Assembly (NCBI GenBank): GCA_018881555.1
Contig: JACAXG010000002.1
Span: forward strand, 16,052,077 to 16,116,076
DNA from: Amblyornis subalaris
Taxonomy: Eukaryota; Chordata; Aves; Passeriformes; Ptilonorhynchidae
Direction of reading: 5' to 3'
Length of the DNA: 64,000 nt
Shown piece after piece: positions 50,101 through 62,500 of the stretch. A program made the position numbers and the translations under genes. Within the stretch, counting starts at the first letter, position 1. The number at the start of each line of letters is the position of its first letter. The notes beneath the pieces are model-generated. The model had not been told where the DNA came from. It was given only the letters and a program-made list of their open reading frames with translations, and made no database searches.

Positions 50101-53100
50101 TTTTACAATTTAAAACAAAGGGAGAAAGACAATGAGAGTTTTAATTTGGAGGGATGGGGGTAGAGGAAGAGGGCGTACCTTCTGTGTGAGCTAACATGTT
50201 ACAGCTAACAGCAAAGAAAATAGTATTTTATGGTTTCCTATGTTTTCAGAGCTTTGTATGGGGTCATCAGGGACAGTAGGCTGTTTCATTTTAAATTTTC
50301 ACAGACTGCAGAATATTTCTGTACTTTCCTGTCACTCCAGCAGTCTGCCTTAAATAGTTAGCATGGCAAAACACCTTCAAGCTTTAAAATACTGAAGAAA
50401 CTTGAAGAACAGTTTTAGATTCCTCAACACTATGCCCTTGAGACCATTGTAGCCTTCTAGCACTAATGGAAATGGTCTTTTGACTTTTCTGGACTTTCAG
50501 TAAGACCTCAGAAATACAGTGTCAGTTCCAACTAATTGCCTCAGATGAAAGGAAATGGTGATAACCATTGCCTGAAGTGTTGGACCCATATGCAGTTCCA
50601 TGCAGTCTAGATGTTAGTACAGAAACCCTGTATCCCCTGTAGCTCTGGCCTCTGACACCACTTTATAGGAAGACTGTCATGTTCAACAGCGCTAGCAAAC
50701 TCTAAACAATAAGGAATTTCTGATGGGAACGAGGAGAAGAGATACTGAAGTTATGGCTACAGGCCAGTGCTATTTTATTACTCCATACATACCTGAATTT
50801 TGGCATCATGATTAACATTAACTCCTTTACAAGGAGTCTGAAGCTGATACCCTTTCAGAGATTCTGTCCTTACTTCTCTGTTCTACGTTGTAGGTGACTG
50901 CTGCTGTATTTGCACTGGTACTGCAGCCCTTCAGTATCCCATGGCCACCCTGGGACTTGTGGCTTCTTAGTTCTGCTCTATTTGGGAACAACGCGTCTCT
51001 TGAAGCGTGAAAAAAGTCCAACAACAATAACAAACGAAAAAGAGAAGTTCTCCTAATAAGCATTACAGTCTCCATTTCACACAAGGGGAAAACTAGGGCA
51101 GAGAGATTTGTTTGCCTGAAATTGAGGAAGAAGTCTATGCCAGAACTAAAAGCTGGAACCAGGCTCTGTGCTTTGACAGCCTATCCTCGGGTAGCTGTGG
51201 GGTGCCTTCAGTCACTAACAAAATTACCTCTGATACCAGAGACAACATCAAGAGCAGTGATGGCACCATGTGAAAATCCCAGCACCATCAGGGTGGGTTT
51301 CATTTTCTCCAGATATCACCCCACGGCAGTGTTGGAGTATGGACACTGAGACAATAGGCTCATCCCAGCATGAGGGGACAATGACGTGTGCACTGTCAGG
51401 GAGATGAGTGTCAGTAGGAGCAAGAGGCAGCCCTGCCCTGTCAACTCTGGAGAGNCATGTCCCTCAGACAGGGAGGAAAGGAGGAGATAGGGGTGGAACT
51501 AGCTGGAGCTATAAGGAGATTCACAGGAGAAGCACAATTGGAAAAGGTAATCTCTTGGTGAGAAAGAATCTGGTAGTTGGGAAATGGGAACTGGTCCACA
51601 TTAGGCAGTTTATGTGAAGAATTTTGACAACCGTTTGGAACAAACATTTTTAGTTTGCATTTAAAGTTAAATTGGGAGAGACAGCAAATAATAAGAAACA
51701 ACGTAGAGAGATAAAGAAGGTCTTAGAGTAGATATTTTAAATACCAACACAGCTAATAAATGCAAATGAAGTTCAGTGCAGATAAGCACAGAATTATGAG
51801 ACTGAAAGCAAAGAATAAAAAGGGGGAACTATCTGCTTAGAGGCAATCAGCTGCACTGTAATGGCCAAGAATGAGATCTGGGGAATTATTGTAGAAGAAA
51901 TCCCTAAAGCTTTCAGCACAGTGAGGAAATGATTGAAATAAACAAGATGATAGGCTTTATTAAACCACCAGAGTATAATATTCCGCTTCCACACCCTGCA
52001 AAGGGTAGGAGTGAAATACACCAAAGCAAAAGGATTAAAACCAAAGAAGCAGCATGAACCTCATAGAGTAAGATGGATTTTTGCCCTTGGCTTTTGTCTG
52101 AAGTCTGAATCTTCTCGATTGGTGTGCTCCTTTGTTACTATAATGTCCTCTTTTATTATTTCTCATCCTTTTACTATTTTTTAGCCTGTCATATAAAACT
52201 TTATGAGAACTTACCCAGGAAAAGACAACATCTCCTTCACAATCACTATTATCTATTGTTCAGGTCAGGCAGATTTTTAAAGCATAAATTCGAATTCTAT
52301 ATTGGATGCCTACCTGGGCTACAAAATTACCTCAGAACTATGTGCAGGAACAAAATTAAAAGCAGTATTACTGTAGTATAGCAATGCTCAGAGGGGGCGT
52401 CAGCAGAGCGTGGGATAGGAAGGAAGCAGGTTGAACAGAAGGAGAGAAGAACTTGCACTAGCAAAGGTCTGGTGTGGACATAATACAAGAGCTACATACA
52501 GAGGAAACCTATCACTCCAGTAAGGCAGTTTGCCCAGCTGTCTTTCACCACAATACCTCCAGAACTGACTGGGTAGCTCCTGGCAGCCATTTGCATCTTC
52601 TGGTGTAACCTTAAACCCCATCCCTCAAACTCATGGCTGACTCAGCAGAACAGAGGAATGGACATAGTGTGGCAGCCTGAAAGGTCATGTAGTTCAGACC
52701 TGCTGAGGGTGTCAGGTTACCTTTAAAACTCATGTAAACTTTTACTGCCCACACAATCATTTGTCAAGAAATATCATGGGTCCACTCAAATTAAGACTGT
52801 TATTTTTGCTGAGGCATTTCTAGTGATGAACAGAACAGAAAATAAAGTTTTCCTAGTTTTTTTTCCACAGTTCCCTATTCTGCCTAAAGAACTTTCAGCT
52901 TATGGTCCACAACAGCCTTAGATGTTTTTCACAGAACTGGTTCCCAGTCAATTGTTCTTAATCCTGGTTTTGGCAGCAGTAAACAACTACACTGAGTGTA
53001 GAGTCCTGCCTTTGCCATTTTCTCTNTTTTTATTTCGACTGTTTCTGCATGTTGTCAACACCACTTAATCTGTCCTGCATGTAGCTGCTCTCCCCTCCTC

Positions 53101-54232
53101 ATTTTTTTTTTTTCACTTGAAATTTAATAGGATATTTCCTATCCCTGAAGTAGGACACCGATAACAGCATTGACTTGTACCCGAACAAGAACAGACCNCC
53201 ACAAATACACTTCCATTCTGACAGTGAAATATTGTCTGATGACTTTTCTAAGGTGTTTTGCCTCTTCCTTGCATAATTCCCAGTGGGATTCCAAGAATGC
53301 TGTAAAGACAGACTCAGAAGGCTCAAAAATTTCTAATGTATTTGTTAGTCTGTTTGTTGATTTGGGTTTTTTTCTGGTAGGTTCTTGTAGTTCATCTACT
53401 CCTGTATTTTCCTACAGCTGAATTCAAGTTGACTGGCCTTCAGCAGTTCTTCCATCCATTTCATCCTTCATGAAAAGAGATAGTACCTGCCCTTCTCCCA
53501 GAGCATCACCTACACTCTCTGTGTCTGCAGAAATAAATTACTATAGCTGTGGGATCATTTGGGGCTCTAAACACCCTAGTGCTAAACTTCCTGCTGCCCA
53601 GCAGGAGCAGTGAATTCAAAAGTTTCAGGTAGCTATTCTCTGCCTTCCCACACTTAATTAGGATGTACCTGAACCTGCAATAAAAATGAAAATGAAAAGG
53701 GCTTTAGGCACTCTGTTTCAATGACATTTTTGGTCCACATTTTCCTGCTCTGCTGAGTAACAAATCAACCCTTTCCTTGGCCACCACCTCCTTCAGCAAG
53801 TATGGCTGAAGGCTGATTTGTTGCTGTTCCTGGTGTCTCCTGATAGTNGGGTTGATTCTTGTCATGCAGAAGAGCAACAGCAACTAAAATGACAGTGACA
53901 CGGGTGCTGATGTGATCAGGGTTGAAACTGCTGAGCCACAGGTGCAGGTCCCCCATTTCCTGGTGATGTATTAAAAATGCCTCCTCTGCTCTATTCCTGC
54001 AGACGGCTATTTTCAGATGGATTTCCGCATAATTGCACTTTCCAGGGGCGCACTGCTTCTCANTATGTTCTAATCCTTCTATTTTGGTCAGTCCAGTGTA
54101 TGAAAGCTTAAATCGAACACTTTCAGGCTATCGCAAAGGTTAAAAAACCTATTTACCACAAAATTAGACTCTCACTTGCAGGAGATGCCAAACTCCTTCT
54201 TATTTAGCAGGATTCCAGTCCTTATTAGGACC
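44131..54232. other. AT-rich non-coding stretch
   Basis: No gene recognised. The longest frame, 48351-48731 on the minus strand (126 codons), shows no family motif and overlaps plus-strand frames; I treat it as chance. The part 49000-50000 is strongly AT-rich with short homopolymers. Confidence 0.45.
45281..45294. repeat. 14-bp AT palindrome
   Basis: AAATATTAATATTT is its own reverse complement. Such AT-only palindromes are common by chance in AT-rich DNA, so no function is implied. Confidence 0.4.
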
Positions 54233-54279
54233 TCTATGCTCCTAATCAGAAAACATCTATGCTCCTAATCAGGACCTCT
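54228..54279 (+). repeat. 23-bp direct duplication
   Basis: TCTATGCTCCTAATCAG occurs at 54233-54249 and 54256-54272, and AGGACCTCT flanks the pair on both sides. It is a recent-looking local duplication, since the two 17-base copies are identical. Confidence 0.65.
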
Positions 54280-56087
54280 CAAGAGTGGGTTATTTTGTCT
54301 CAGCAAGGCTACTTTATACTCTTCTGCTGGTACAACAGAGCCCAAAACCTGGAGTAATTGCCACCTGGGCATTTCTAGAGGGCACAAAGTCTCCATACAC
54401 AACTCTAACACTTTGCCTAGATGTTCCCAACACAGTAGTACAGAGCTGCTTTCTTTATTTCTTTGACTCCTTGTGTATTTAGAGACAGCTCTCAAAGGGC
54501 CAAAGAGAAATGCCTTCACGACAAAACCACCCAAACATCTGTAAAATGTGCCTGCTCAGGGCCAGCTGTGACTTAGCAGCCCCAAGGGGAGCTGGCACGT
54601 GTCAGAGCAGAGTGGGTAGTGAGTGTTGGAGGAGGCTATTCTCTCATCTTCACCATCTCTTGAGCATAGCTCTGCCTCTAGATCATTGACTTTGTGACTT
54701 TCTTTGCACCAAAAGAAAAAAAAGTAAAAGAAGGACATGGTGAAACATAAGCATTTGAAAAGTACACCTTTAGCCTCTCCTGGGCAGAATCAACTGAACT
54801 GAGATGCAAAACAGCTTTTTGCCAAACTGCATGAAAACATCATAAGACCTTACTTTATCTCTCTTTAGATTTATTGCAGTGGTGCCCTCTCACACTTGCA
54901 CTCCAAAAAGCATTCCCATTATAAACCTCCTCTCTTTTTCAAAGATTTTAACTCATCTCCGTATGTGCATGATGCTGTAGCTTGGCATACAAAGTCCTTA
55001 GTCCAGAAGGGGATTTTTTTTTTTAAAGAGGTTAAAATGTGTCTGCAGTTTTTGATTTACAGACACATAAAAACTCTAAAATTTACACTTTTAAGAGCTA
55101 GGAAGGGTACCTGAAAAACAGAAATGATTGAAACCAGGGGGAAAATGAACTATTCCGGATTTTAATCCTAGAATCATTTATTTGAAAGGCAAAATATGTT
55201 TTTCTCAGACCTCATCTCCTGGGCATCTACCTTTTTAAAATATCGCAAAGGCTCAATTTATTCCACTTGCAATAAATGTGCTGGAGGGGAATACAGGAGG
55301 AATAGAGAATTTTGCCTGTGATATGTGGTATCAGGGAACAATTTTGGTATTTGTTGTTATGACTCAAGGGGTTACAAGGCATGACCAAAGGAACCAGTAT
55401 CATGTCACCAGACACAGATGACACGCTAGCAAAGCTGGCACTGCTTGCAAAAGGTGACAATTTCTGAGAAGTAAAGGACACNGTGGCTAGTCCCTTAGAA
55501 ACATAGATGCCAAAAAACTGTGAACACACCCACATAAGGCAGTTTTCTGTGTGTGTTCTCAGCCTACTGTATTGTTACAGGTAGCCCTAATAAAGTCAAT
55601 TCAATTTTGCTAAGAAGTAAAATCTGCCACACACCAGTACCCAAAACACTCCAAAGGGGCCTGTAGGCGTCTCAAAGCAAAGAACAGCCCACCTCTGCTT
55701 TTCTGCATTATTGCCTGAGCCCACACCCCTAACTGTTGAAACAAACAGGCATAAAAGTCTTAAAAAGCCAGTTTGCAGCAAAAAGGAACAAGACTCTGCT
55801 GGGAAAGGACCTAGAAAAACATATTCCTACACTGNCTGTTGGAAATATCTTGCATAATTTTATAACCCACGTGATGCACTGGGTATTCAGAAAAGGAAAC
55901 CACCAGCAGTAGCATCTTTTATAGATCCTGCTGATAAGTTAGAGGGGGCAGCACAGGAGACCTGCTGGTCAGATGTTCAAGGCCAGGACAAGCTGCTGGT
56001 CTCATTTACTGCCTCACTTTCAAACGGGTAAGTGTGCTATACTGCATCCCATATCTCCTGCCTCAGCTCAGCAGGGGTGAGTAGAAC

Positions 56088-56510
56088 CTAAACTCTGCAG
56101 TGGGCTGAGTACATGTTTTGTTTGCCAGTCGGTGTCACNGGCCCTCTGCTGCCACAACCCAGTCTGGCTGCTGTTCTCCCTGGGCAATNGACCTTGTACT
56201 CCTCGGTCCAGGCAGACATACTGTCAGGAGACTGAGCCAACAGTTCAAAAAGTTGCATTAGGTCCTTGGTGGATAATTGTTTAACATAATTAGCTGGTGT
56301 TTGTGCTGCCTCACAACAGAGGGAACCCGTTAGCATGTATTTAACCTCCATGTATTTGAAAGACATCCCAAGCGCTGAGATGAAAGGGGAAGCTAAGGCT
56401 GTGTCACACCTGGTGTCACATCTCCTGAATTCCCTTGGCTTTGCTCTTTTTCTTTCTGCTTTACCATAACTTATGCACTGACACAGTCTTTCAGCTATTT
56501 CAAGAGCCAT
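56088..56510 (-). other. 140-codon open frame of unknown nature
   Basis: The frame starts with ATG (MALEIAERLCQCISYGKAER) and holds a stretch of protein-like composition, QLSTKDLMQLFELLAQSPDS followed by MSAWTEEYKV (about residues 77-106). Two N bases fall near its end. I recognise no family. A fragment of a retroviral gag, an exon of an unannotated gene, or chance are all possible; the lack of a recognisable partner exon or of pol/env sequence nearby favours chance or an isolated fossil. Confidence 0.2.
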
Positions 56511-59500
56511 GGCAAAAAAATCAGTACTTGACTAAGGCTGTGTGCTGTAGTACTGCAACTATAGANTTTGCCTCACACAAGACAAGTAGGAACTACATGT
56601 TTAAATTAGACAAGTTCAAAAGTCGGATCAGTGAAGCAACCTGAAATGTAGCAAACCAAAAATGGGTCAAGACACTGTTTATNGTTATTGTTATTAATAG
56701 TTTCTTGTAAATTGAGATTTGTAAATTATAAAAAGAGAAATCAAAAGACTCTTTCATTTTGTTTCTGTTGGACGCATTGCCTGAAAAACCCAACTTATTT
56801 TTAAATGACACTAGTTGGATGTTTTAGATTTCCCCTGGCATCATTTTACTATATATTCTAGAAAATATTTAGTTTATTGAGACCAGAAAAAATTNAACAA
56901 GGATGTGGAAAAATGGAAGTGACATCACAATTTTCTTTTTAGGGTGATTCATAAACCAACATCTTTCTTGGTAGATGTTGACCCAGATATTTCATTATNA
57001 ACTTCAGGCAATTCACTATGAAACTTCCTCAGTCTGTTCTACAGTGAGCAAGGAAATAGGGAAAAGGATATTAAGAAAGATACAGCTTTCTGATAATCCA
57101 TTAAACCAGTGACTTACACTGCTTTTGAAAAATGAAATTAATTTGCTGTCATTTGGTTAAATTTTCTTTCTAAATTTACTTGTAAATGCCTTTTAGATGC
57201 AGTAGTCTCACTACCCATCTCCTGCAGCTGTGAAGGTTTTTTCTCACTTGATGGTGAGTAAAATGATCCCCTAACATATGACCTAATAGTAGGATATGAG
57301 ATTTAAGGTGGTTAAGTCAATTCTAGAACAGAAAGTATCATGGCATTGTAGTGCACAACAGTAGCCTTGGTTTTGCAGTTTTGCTTTTCAAAAAATAAAA
57401 ATGAAATCCTTTGTAAGCAGAATCATTTAAAACTAAGTCAGGGAGTTCAGTATTTTGGTCAGTGTTTGTTCCACCAGACAAGCTCAGTTGTGAGCAGGGA
57501 CATTTCCTCCAAAGCAATGAATCCTGCAATAACACTCAAGCATAAAGCATTTTCCTTCCCTCATAAACTGTCACACTTGAAAACATTAAAAACAAATGTT
57601 TCCNTATTCTCTTTAATCAAAATCAGTTCCATAAAAGCAGAATACAGGTTTAAAGAAGGCCTCAAATAATACATTACCATGACACTATAAAGCATCATGT
57701 GTATAAGGTATGCTACACGCTGACAGTGTTACTGAGCTGGAGAGACCTGCAATGCAGTAAATGTTTGATAGGAAATGAAAGGCTAGGAAGGTTTACATTT
57801 CCTTTACATGTACTCAAAGCATTTCATATTTCAACGTACTTATATAAACATGCCCTTGTTCCAGGCTTTTAGCGGAAAAAAAACAAGCACAGTTTACTAC
57901 TAAATGACTACTATCTGCAAGTGGCAATTCCAGCTAGCAGCCTGTAATTTGTCAGGGACAGATAACACAACACTGTTATACAGCACCTGGTTAATCCTAG
58001 CCCAGTTCATCTTGTGTGCNTGTCTGCACAGCCCAGCAGCGTGAGCAGTAACAAATCTCATGGCATATGCACACATACTGTAGCCTTGTTCATCACATTT
58101 TATCGTCTTTTTTTTCAGCTGCATGTAAGTGTTCTTCCAAGGTTTGCCAACTATAGAACATACATTTGAACTCCAGGACAAGTGGAACTTTATGAGAACC
58201 TCAACTCTCATTCAGCTGTTTTGAGAGAGGTAATGAGAGAGGAAGAGAGATTTTTCTAAACAAATGAGTTTTCACATTGGAAATAGTCTATGTTTTAATG
58301 CGCCATGGCAGAACATTAAAGTGTGTTGTGCAGGCTTTTAAAAGAGAGAATATTACTATTTGTGGTTAGTCACCATCCATAGCCCATTACTTGAAGGCAA
58401 ATATTATCCACTAATGGCAGCACACAGGAAATTGCTCCCTTGATAGAAATGGTTTACAACAAGTAGGAAACAACTTTGGAATGGAGATTTGCTAATAGCT
58501 TTACCTTGTCTTTGCAACATTTTTTATTCTTCTTTGCCTTTACTGCAAAGTTGACTCCTTAATAGAATAGAGCCTTTATCAGAGGATATTAGTTATTCAT
58601 GTAGCTTCTCTGAGCAATGGAAATAAATTATTGCAAGCTGAAAATGTTTCTCAAAGACCATAAAAAAAGCACCCTTTTTAAGTTGCTCCATTAGGTACAA
58701 TTATTTTGTTTATTTCCAGCTTTATATTTCTCAGTTAGTCTCTTGTTCACTTGTCTTAGGGACAAGTTGTAATTTGTCTTATCAAAATCACCCAGCCCAG
58801 TCTGAGGTTAAATTTAACTAGGAAAGCAACTGGTAATTGTATAGATCATCTTTAGTAAATATAAGTGAAGGCAAATGCATCACAGAATAGCATGGATCCA
58901 ACACAAAAACTGGAAACTCCTTCTTCCATTCCACCAGCCAACATTGTAAAATGCAGAAGTTTCAGTAAAGCCATTTTTCCAAGTAAGATTTCTTTCTTAC
59001 ACACTACAGAATGTGTATTAATACCTTTTTTCCATATTGCCTTTCATCTGACAATCTCAAGTGACTTTTGAGGTATTAAGGTATTAACAAAAAGCGGTTA
59101 ACATGCTATCAAATGAGATTTTTTTTTCTCTGATCTTAATCCATTTGAGTTTCTGCTCCCTGTATGTCTTGAATCCAAACATGTTTTTTTTATAGAAGTC
59201 TGTTCAAANGAGTGTTCCCCCAAATAGTTTTGAGCTGCTAACAGACATAACGACCTTCATGATGTGTTGATATTTACAGAGTGAATCCCTTTATGATTGC
59301 CACCCCTAGNGCTTTTCCTCAGGAGTTTGGAGGGGCTGGAAAAAATTTGTAGACAAAAATACCAGGTAGTTGGTTATATNTCAAACCTCTGACTTCTGTC
59401 TGTCAGAGAGCAAGAGGTCAGTGTACGAAGCAGAAGTCAAGGGAGACACCTGCTTATCCATAAGAGTCGTGGTAGCTGGTGTGGGAATCTGATCAAGCAG

Positions 59501-62500
59501 CTGGCTTTTTATCTCTCTGGCTACCCCAACAAAAAGAGAAATATTGTTTTTCATCCTGTAAGATTAACATTATGCTTAATTGACACTCAGTTCATGGTTA
59601 TTTAGATCAGAATATCCAACAGTTTGTCCTATTGTGCTCAGGAAGCTGAGTTGCCAGCTTATGTTCCAGCTGAGTACCCTCCTGAGCATTCAGAGAAAGG
59701 TTTGCAGGTTCAAGCCTTACAAATATTGGACCATGACAGTCTTCAAGCTTATATAAACTGACGCATATTCTGCCAACTCTCTTCATATGTTAGACAACAG
59801 CAGAAACAAAAAACAAACTAATTCACTTGAACATCCATCATGGTCAGGAGCACANGTAGACACAACTCTCCTCTCACATTGCAAGCCCATTTCTCCAGAA
59901 GTCAGCACTTGTAGTCAGCTCAAGGCTGAACTCAAATGGATCAGTTCTTGAGGGGAAAGAACGAGCTAATAACCCACGAGTGACAGGAGGAGCAAGATCC
60001 TGAGCCCTTCCAATAAATTCTCTCCACCTAGTAAGAACAGGCCGTTAGCTGTCTGCATAAGTTATCCCCACAATCTGTAAAAGAAGTAGATTCTACCTGT
60101 CCAGCTTTCCCTCTGGATATATTGTAGGAGTAGGACATAACTCAGCTGCTGCAGATTAAAAGCGTAATTCAGACGGCCAAGTACTTTACAGGTGAATTAG
60201 CTCTGGGTTTGAATTTTGTCTATTAAGCATTTCAGCTGAAAGGGAATGAGAAAGTTGCATAATTTATTATTTAATATTTTCAATAGACCTCACTATCATA
60301 TTCGAAAGCAAATAGTTTGCTTGAGATGCATATGTAGACAGGAGTTATAAAAAGGCTATGCCAAAAGGTTTTATGGTGATGCAGATGCAATAAGAAGATT
60401 GCTTTATAAACATGCTTTCCATGCAGTAACTCATTTAAAGACTGGAGGATTCTTTGCTCATTACCACAAAAATGTACAAGACAAATCCAGGTTTTTTTAT
60501 GACTGTGGAGAACATGCCTCACTCAGGCTTCCAAATTTTNGGTTGACTCTTTCCTTACCTCTCCTCACAATATGACACTTGACTGATACCTAAGTAAAAG
60601 TTAATTTATTTCACATCTCTTACAAACCATGAACCAGAACAACACATCCTTTTATGCTTTTTTTGGAATACCATCATTGCAAGCTACCTGTCCTGTCAGT
60701 TCTCATTTTCTGTTAGTGGGGTTGCTCAGTAGCACCACACTGGGTTCCACCAGGGGATGGGCAATTTTGAGCTGGNGTTTAAAAACATTAAAATCACAGG
60801 GCCCAGGTACTGTCACTACCCAAAACATGAGCAGCCTTTTCAACCATTACAAGTCAGGTATTAAACACCAGTATTACAGCCCAGCGACATTTCCACCNGC
60901 TTTTTGTGGTGGCTCAGGCATCATTCTCTGCTCAAGATGTGATTACTGTCTCTCATACTGCCAAACCCTTTAAGGAGACAGAACCATCAGCAACGTGCTA
61001 CTAGAAAATTAAGCGCATGCTTGGCTTCACAATGCCATGCANCAATAAAAGCATTTTTTTTCTGTTACTTCACCCAGGCATTCTTAACCACAAAACACTC
61101 TGTGATCTGTAACCCAAGATCCTGACAAGGTCTCCTATTTCAGGGACAAAAGGCAGAAGCTGATATCATCAGACCTGAATTATTAGATTGCTTCAACAGT
61201 GTCTTTGTCACCAGGCACGTAACTTTGCANATCAGATGTTGCCAGCAGGCTTGTTGGAGGCCAGCTTGCTCCATGTCTAGATGCTTCTGCGATGACACAG
61301 CAGCTGTTTGAGAGAGAGGGGAAACCAGCAATCCCGACCTCAAGGGCCCAGTTCTGCACAGGGGCACCNGAGGACTGGGAAGCAGCAGGGAACTAGATAT
61401 AAAATTCTGTAGCCTGAAGTTCAATCAAGGGACACTGTAGGATACCAGTGGTTAGCAGCAGAAGCAATCATCAGATGGGATGGGGAAAATGCACAGATAA
61501 TTGATTGGAACAACATCTGGGCCCAGATAACCCTCCAATTCTCAACTAATACTTATAGGAGATGTCAAAGGAGCAATTGAGCCACCAATAATGATTATAT
61601 CACTTTTCATCCCGTAAGACTTTGGATGCTTTTCAGACTGTAGGATTGCTCATTCACTGACGAATTACTGCTGGCTACAACAGCCATTTTGCAGCACTAT
61701 ACAATAGCTATTATAAAGGAAATGAAGAATAAACTTCTTCTATTGATCCAGCAATGGGAATCTTCAATAGAGAGAATGTAATTACCTGAGGTAGAGGAAG
61801 GTTACAAAATGGCAGTAACCATGANTATTAACAAAGCACAAACAAAGTTAGCCTTGAAACAGCCAAGAAATCTCTGTGAGAAGTTACAGAGGACTCAGGG
61901 GCACTGAACAGCAAGCTTNAACATAGCATTACGGAGCAAGGGAAAAGGGAACCTCGGCTCTGCCCAATCATCCCACCCTCCTTCCCCCACAAANATAGCA
62001 TCCTTTCCAGCCAGAACCATCACTCCCTATGGTCTTGTCACAGGAGTAAACAGTGACTTTATATGCAAATATAATTAACTTGGTCTGAAAAAACAGAGTG
62101 AGAAAGGAAGATAAAGAAGGAATCTTTCCAAAACAGNCTCCTTCACACTGCCAGTGGGGAATTAGGCTACTTACAGCCTTTTTGGGTGGCAGTCCTCCCT
62201 CCTTCTCTGGCTCCAACAGAAGCCCTGGCTTTGCTTACAGAACAACAATGCATCCCAGGAACAACGAAATAGTGCATCTCCTGCCAATGTGACAACATTT
62301 CAAAGTGTGTGTTTTGTTCCAAAACAAAGGAACCAAAAGTAAGTCCTAGAGACTCTCACTCTATAGCCAGAGGGTCCACAAAAAAACCAAGCATGATATG
62401 CCCAGGTATTTCCTGCTCAGATTCTGCAGCCCACCTTTGTTGTCTCTANTTATCAGCTCCTGCAGAGGGCAGTTACTTTCTTCTGGAACAAGGTTTTTAT

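Noticed and set aside
52660..52740. AAAGGTCATGTAGTTCAGACC as another CR1 tail
   Set aside because: Only a dozen bases fit and the tail repeats are absent.
59695..59725. GGTTCAAGCC as a tRNA T-loop
   Set aside because: The bases on either side do not pair into a five-base T stem, and no acceptor or anticodon arm could be built.
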